Positions 59,678-63,086 of a stretch of DNA of 63,086 nt are shown here, piece by piece. Made by a program: the position numbers and the translations under genes. The notes under the pieces were generated by a model. That model was not told where the DNA came from, did not search any database, and saw only the letters and a list, made by a program, of their open reading frames with translations. Source of the stretch: Acidithrix ferrooxidans. Its GTDB lineage: Bacteria; Actinomycetota; Acidimicrobiia; Acidimicrobiales; Acidimicrobiaceae. The stretch covers positions 1 to 63,086 of the forward strand of contig NZ_JXYS01000075.1 of assembly GCF_000949295.1 (NCBI RefSeq), written 5' to 3'. How positions within the stretch are numbered: position 1 is the first letter of the stretch; each line of letters begins with the position of its first letter.

Positions 59678-59706
59678 AGATTTATAAACCAAGGAACAAT
59701 AAAAAG

Positions 59707-60681
59707 ATGACCCAAAAGACTAAGGTAGCAATCGTCGGATCGGGACCAGCCGGACTCACCGCCGCCATCTATAGCGCAAGAGCTAATCTATCCCCCGTAA
59801 TGATCGAAGGAGAGATCTCCTCCACCTCGGATCAGCCAGGTGGACAATTGATGCTTACAACAGAGATTGAGAACTTTCCTGGCTTTATCAATGGAATTGA
59901 TGGTCCGGAATTGATGGGGAACTTCAAAGCCCAAGCCGAGCGATTCGGAACTTTGATACACAGCGCCAAAGTCTCCAAGGTGGACTTTTCCACTCGCCCA
60001 TTTCGTCTTTGGACCACAGATCAAGTTGGAGATCTCAATGATCTTGATCCAGCCTATGAGACCGACAGCGTCATCATTTCAACTGGAGCTAGATCATTGA
60101 TGCTTGGCGTTGACCGAGAGATAGAACTAATCGGCCACGGGGTCTCGACTTGTGCCACATGTGATGGATTTTTCTTTAGAGGAAAAGAGATTGCTGTCGT
60201 CGGTGGTGGAGATTCAGCCATGGAAGAGGCGATCTTCCTTACAAAATTTGCAACAAAGGTTTACGTGACAGTACGACGCCACGAGCTACGAGCCTCTAAA
60301 ATCATGGCCGATCGCGCTATGGCTAACACCAAGATCGAATTCATCTGGGAATCTGTCGTTAGTGAACTTATCGGTGAAAACTCCCTCGAGGCGATAGTTC
60401 TGCAAAACAGAGCCACCAAGGAGACCTCGAAGCTATTAGTCACGGGTCTTTTTGTTGCTATCGGCCACGTCCCCAATACCGACATATTCCAGGGTCAGAT
60501 CGACCTTGATGAAAATAACTACATCATCACCCATGATGGCACCTACACCTCCGTGGAGGGAGTATTTGCCTGCGGTGATGTTCAAGACCACAAATATCGT
60601 CAGGCTATAACAGCTGCAGGGTCGGGATGTATGGCGGCAATCGACACAGAGCGCTGGCTCGAACACCAAGTGACCCATTGA
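59707..60681 (+). CDS. trxB: Thioredoxin reductase
   Basis: 324 residues. The FAD motif is VAIVGSGPAGLTAAIYSARA, the NADPH motif VVGGGDSAMEEAIFL, and the redox pair is Cys149/Cys152 in STCATCDGFF. GVFACGDVQDHKYRQAITAAGSGCMAA is the FAD-binding C-terminal signature. It reduces thioredoxin, encoded next, with NADPH. AAGGAAC lies upstream of the ATG. Confidence 0.97.
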   Translation: MTQKTKVAIVGSGPAGLTAAIYSARANLSPVMIEGEISSTSDQPGGQLMLTTEIENFPGFINGIDGPELMGNFKAQAERFGTLIHSAKVSKVDFSTRPFRLWTTDQVGDLNDLDPAYETDSVIISTGARSLMLGVDREIELIGHGVSTCATCDGFFFRGKEIAVVGGGDSAMEEAIFLTKFATKVYVTVRRHELRASKIMADRAMANTKIEFIWESVVSELIGENSLEAIVLQNRATKETSKLLVTGLFVAIGHVPNTDIFQGQIDLDENNYIITHDGTYTSVEGVFACGDVQDHKYRQAITAAGSGCMAAIDTERWLEHQVTH

Positions 60682-60800
60682 CTCAGGCCAGATAAAGGAA
60701 TAGACCAACCTTAAAATTGCGTTTTAAATGACGAGCGCTAATGTCGATCGAATTGGTCGTATTTTGGTAGCTAACTAATGGCGAAAGGCTAGATAAAAAG

Positions 60801-61112
60801 ATGGAAATTTTAAAGGATAAATCCTTTGACGAGCAACTGCTAAACAATGATCTTTTGCTCGTAGACTTTTGGGCAGAATGGTGTGGCCCTTGCAAGATGA
60901 TAGCTCCGATACTAGAGGAGATTCAGCGCGAGAAAGAGGGAGTACTCCAGATCGGCAAATTGGATGTCGACGAGAACATGGAGACGGCACGCCGATACGA
61001 GGTAATGAGCATTCCGACACTAATTCTCTTCAAGAAGGGCGAGCCAGTGCTACGCATGGTGGGAGCTCGATCGAAATCAGCACTACTTCGCGAAATAGAG
61101 GCACACCTCTAA
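60801..61112 (+). CDS. trxA: Thioredoxin
   Basis: 103 residues. FWAEWCGPCKMIAPIL holds the redox-active Cys28-Gly-Pro-Cys31, and the cis-proline is in MSIPTLILF. It is the general disulfide reductant of the cytoplasm, recycled by the TrxB encoded 119 bp upstream. The order trxB-trxA-cwlM is standard in actinobacteria near the origin. Confidence 0.97.
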   Translation: MEILKDKSFDEQLLNNDLLLVDFWAEWCGPCKMIAPILEEIQREKEGVLQIGKLDVDENMETARRYEVMSIPTLILFKKGEPVLRMVGARSKSALLREIEAHL

Positions 61113-61117
61113 GGTCC

Positions 61118-62140
61118 ATGACAGAGCGTTCGTTCAAAGCTGGCGCCAACGAAGAATTTGAGAGCGACCTCGGCGAGGCCGATATCCCGATTGGACCAGG
61201 GTCTAAACCCACTTCAGTAGGACACCTACAGCGGCTACTTACCCAATGTGGGTATGTAGCCGTAGATGACTTAGGTACCTTTGGCTCCTCAACCAAAAAC
61301 CAACTTCGCGCATTTCAGCAGTCAAAAGGTATCACTCCAAATGGAATCTGTGATGGATTGACTTGGCATGTCTTAATTGAGGCCCACTGGAAGTTGGGCG
61401 ACCGCCTGCTCTATCTAAAGACGCCCATGCTTAGAGGTGACGATATTGCCCAACTGCAAGGTCGTCTCTCATGGCTCGGCTTTGATCCAGGCAAAGTAGA
61501 TGGTGTCTTTGGACCAAAGACCCTTCGAGCCGTAGGAGAGTTCCAAATTAATGTGGGTCTCTCTGGAGATGGCATATCAGGAGCAGAGACCATAGCCGAA
61601 CTGGAACGAAACATCGGTCGTAGTTCGGTTACAGTAACTAGCTTCAAAGAAGCCTTGCGCTTTGGAGACCCGGCAAAAGATATAAGAACATTAAAGCTTG
61701 CCATTGCGGCCCCGCTCAGTCTTGCCGTGAATGCCGAGATGATCCGCCAATCGCTAAACAAAGAGGGCATTCGCTCCACTAGCTTTATCCATCCCGACAT
61801 CACTACCATCGCAAGCCTCACCAATACCTCCGGTGCAGATCTCTCGATCTTCCTTGAAATATCTCGCTCAAACCAAGGATGTATCTCCTACTTTCAAGGC
61901 TTCAGATATACATCAACTATCGGGCGATCTATCGCCCAAACTATCGCAGATGAGTTAGAAAAAGTCCTACCTATACCGTCGGTTGAAGTATTAGGTTCTA
62001 CACATAGAATGCTCCAACTTACAAGAACACCATCTGTAGTAGTAGCAATCGGGGAGCCACACCTATGGAGCCTCTACTCCATCGAGATATCAGCCGCTAT
62101 TATTAGCGGCCTGACCAGCTGGAAAGCTGACCAACAGTAG
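61118..62140 (+). CDS. cwlM: CwlM-like peptidoglycan-binding protein with degenerate amidase domain
   Basis: 340 residues from ATG 61118, 5 bases after the trxA stop, with AAGG before it; the frame is open further back inside trxA, but that part is a shadow. Two peptidoglycan-binding domains occupy about residues 27-90 (VGHLQRLLTQCGYVAVDDLGTFG) and 97-160 (DIAQLQGRLSWLGFDPGKVDGVFG). The rest aligns in outline with amidase_3, but the first zinc site (normally DPGHGG) reads KLAIAAP and the SLH zinc histidine is replaced (SIFLEIS), so hydrolysis is unlikely. In mycobacteria CwlM is a regulator of MurA rather than a hydrolase; a similar role is plausible. Confidence 0.85.
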   Translation: MTERSFKAGANEEFESDLGEADIPIGPGSKPTSVGHLQRLLTQCGYVAVDDLGTFGSSTKNQLRAFQQSKGITPNGICDGLTWHVLIEAHWKLGDRLLYLKTPMLRGDDIAQLQGRLSWLGFDPGKVDGVFGPKTLRAVGEFQINVGLSGDGISGAETIAELERNIGRSSVTVTSFKEALRFGDPAKDIRTLKLAIAAPLSLAVNAEMIRQSLNKEGIRSTSFIHPDITTIASLTNTSGADLSIFLEISRSNQGCISYFQGFRYTSTIGRSIAQTIADELEKVLPIPSVEVLGSTHRMLQLTRTPSVVVAIGEPHLWSLYSIEISAAIISGLTSWKADQQ

Positions 62141-62161
62141 TTATACACAGGGTTATCCACA
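62141..62161 (+). promoter_or_regulatory. Two DnaA boxes
   Basis: TTATACACA (62141-62149) and the consensus TTATCCACA (62153-62161) lie in the same orientation with starts 12 bp apart, immediately after the cwlM stop. TACACAG (62144-62150) and CTGTGTA (62163-62169) also form an inverted repeat. The position in an origin-proximal gene block supports real DnaA binding. Confidence 0.65.
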
Positions 62162-62520
62162 ACTGTGTAAATCTCAGATTAAGGTTTAGATTAAGACCAT
62201 CTAAACCTTAAAGTTAGACTTTACCTACCACCTAAATAGATCGAAACAACTCTAAAACACACCTGAGATACCATCGCCATCCCCATAGCAAAAATAATGA
62301 AGGCTTCTCAAAAAAACAAGGGCCAAATTGGATCTTCGGAAATAAGCGGTATTCCGGTACCAAGATCGACCAGGAATCGGCAAGTTATTGAGCGTTCTGA
62401 GGTGATTGGCCAGATTGAAGCCGTCATTCGGAGAGGTCTAGGCTACACAACCCGTGAACGGGTAAGAGGGGCCAAGGGGGTTCTCCCTGGTGTCTTACTT
62501 ATTGGGTTGGTTGGTTCCTG
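62162..62520. other. Region between DnaA boxes and ISL3 transposase, with a possible truncated ORF
   Basis: About 360 bp. A rightward ORF begins at ATG 62297 and reads MKASQKNKGQIGSSEISG, then about 55 more residues before it runs antisense into the transposase gene. The first part looks coding-like but has no ribosome site and no recognised family; it could be the 5' fragment of a gene cut by the element. The element end probably lies around 62470-62520 but cannot be fixed without the other end. Confidence 0.3.
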
Positions 62521-63086
62521 TTACGAACCAAGTGCGCTAGAGATCTGCGTTGTCACCGGGGTAACAGTAGCTAGTAGTGACCAGTCAGGCTTACCAGCCG
62601 CCAAGAGCGCTCTGATTCTAAAGTTCGCAAAGTTCGTCATCCCAAAGGCGATGCGCTTAATCCGCTTAATGAGGTTGTTCATCGACTCTGTCGGTCCATT
62701 GGTCACGAAGGACGTGTGCCAGGCCAGGATCTCATCATGCCAGCTTTTCAAGGTTCTCCCAAGTAGTTGGACCTCGGGGGGTCGTTGGTTGTCGGTGAAG
62801 TCACTGATAAGAGCATCGAGGTGGTCACTAGCGAGTTTTGGGTCACGATAGGTATAGAGCTCTCGTAAGGACTCCTTGGCTCTCCATGCGGTAGCTACCT
62901 CGTTGTCTGGGTCACCTAGTTCAAGTAGGTGAGTAAGTTTGGCGTTGGCACCCTCGGTGAGTCTCTCCTTGGCCATAGTCAGGAGTCGCCGGATGCGATA
63001 GAGGGGATCCCCACCCCTGCCTCTGTGACCAAGGATGTTCTGTTGTACCCTTCTTCTCACCTCATCAAGGCGAGTGTTGGCCAGCT
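62521..63086 (-). CDS. ISL3-family transposase, C-terminal part (5' end outside window)
   Basis: 188 codons are visible; the frame continues past the right edge, so the start and DNA-binding part are missing. The string VRRRVQQNILGHRGRGGDPLYRIRRLLTMAKERL and the C-terminal NGPTESMNNLIKRIKRIAFGMTNFANFRIRALL, with the catalytic Glu in PTES, are typical of ISL3 transposases. No internal stop is seen. It occupies the place where parB would be expected after cwlM in actinobacteria. Confidence 0.93.
   Translation of the reverse strand, partial: LANTRLDEVRRRVQQNILGHRGRGGDPLYRIRRLLTMAKERLTEGANAKLTHLLELGDPDNEVATAWRAKESLRELYTYRDPKLASDHLDALISDFTDNQRPPEVQLLGRTLKSWHDEILAWHTSFVTNGPTESMNNLIKRIKRIAFGMTNFANFRIRALLAAGKPDWSLLATVTPVTTQISSALGS
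62521..63086. mobile_element. Partial ISL3-family insertion sequence
   Basis: Called from its transposase. Terminal inverted repeats and target duplication cannot be identified because one end is beyond the window; the left end is probably slightly left of 62521. Confidence 0.75.

Noticed and set aside
60869-61117. Upstream extension of the cwlM frame across trxA
   Set aside because: The extension is out of frame with trxA and has no CwlM-like content; the ATG at 61118 follows trxA directly.
62521-62851. Rightward ORF continuing from 62297 through the ISL3 region
   Set aside because: This part is antisense to the clearly recognisable transposase; only the portion before 62521 might be real.

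Overview
The window looks like the origin-proximal part of an actinobacterial chromosome. I infer an Acidimicrobiia-like, iron-associated organism of moderate G+C (judged by eye, not computed). Two gene blocks support this. One is rpsF-ssb-rpsR-rplI-dnaB with DUF5318, PadR and ino1 beyond it, matching the Rv0046c-Rv0058 neighbourhood of Mycobacterium tuberculosis. The other is cca ... DUF6049-murJ ... trxB-trxA-cwlM, matching Rv3907c-Rv3915. In mycobacteria these blocks flank oriC on opposite sides; here both lie in one 40 kb stretch, and two DnaA boxes follow cwlM.

Layout. 1-10 kb: a membrane iron-sulfur oxidoreductase (cut by the window edge), dcd, a large secreted repeat protein that may be an S-layer or adhesin subunit, and a 1115-residue methyltransferase/double glycosyltransferase fusion. 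10-23 kb: a single-chain biotin-dependent acyl-CoA carboxylase, an intact IS630-family insertion sequence, a VIT1/CCC1-type iron/manganese transporter, aconitase, two small uncharacterised ORFs and a DMT exporter. 23-32 kb: the replication/ribosomal operon, whose dnaB carries an in-frame 213-residue mini-intein, then panB, DUF5318, padR and ino1; the ponA gene usual here is absent. 32-41 kb: an ABC-F protein, a GH13 alpha-glucosidase, a methyltransferase, and a deacetylase-like gene next to the CCA-adding enzyme.

42-50 kb is the most distinctive part: a compact nucleotide-activated heptose locus (gmhA, SDR, Gfo/Idh, hddA-like kinase and hddC-like nucleotidyltransferase, tightly overlapped, with convergent gmhB) and a divergent transaldolase that could supply sedoheptulose 7-phosphate, followed by a GT2 transferase and another SDR. 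50-62 kb: a large polytopic membrane protein, then DUF6049-murJ-degV, a small membrane protein, trxB, trxA and cwlM. The right edge holds the 3' part of an ISL3-family transposase.

Coding density is low: adding the gaps between genes gives roughly 14 kb, about 23% of the window. Many gaps contain short perfect tandem repeats with 15-16 bp units, unrelated in sequence from one array to the next, or long perfect hairpins. Surface glycan synthesis (heptose locus, several glycosyltransferases, murJ, cwlM) and redox/iron functions are the main accessory themes.
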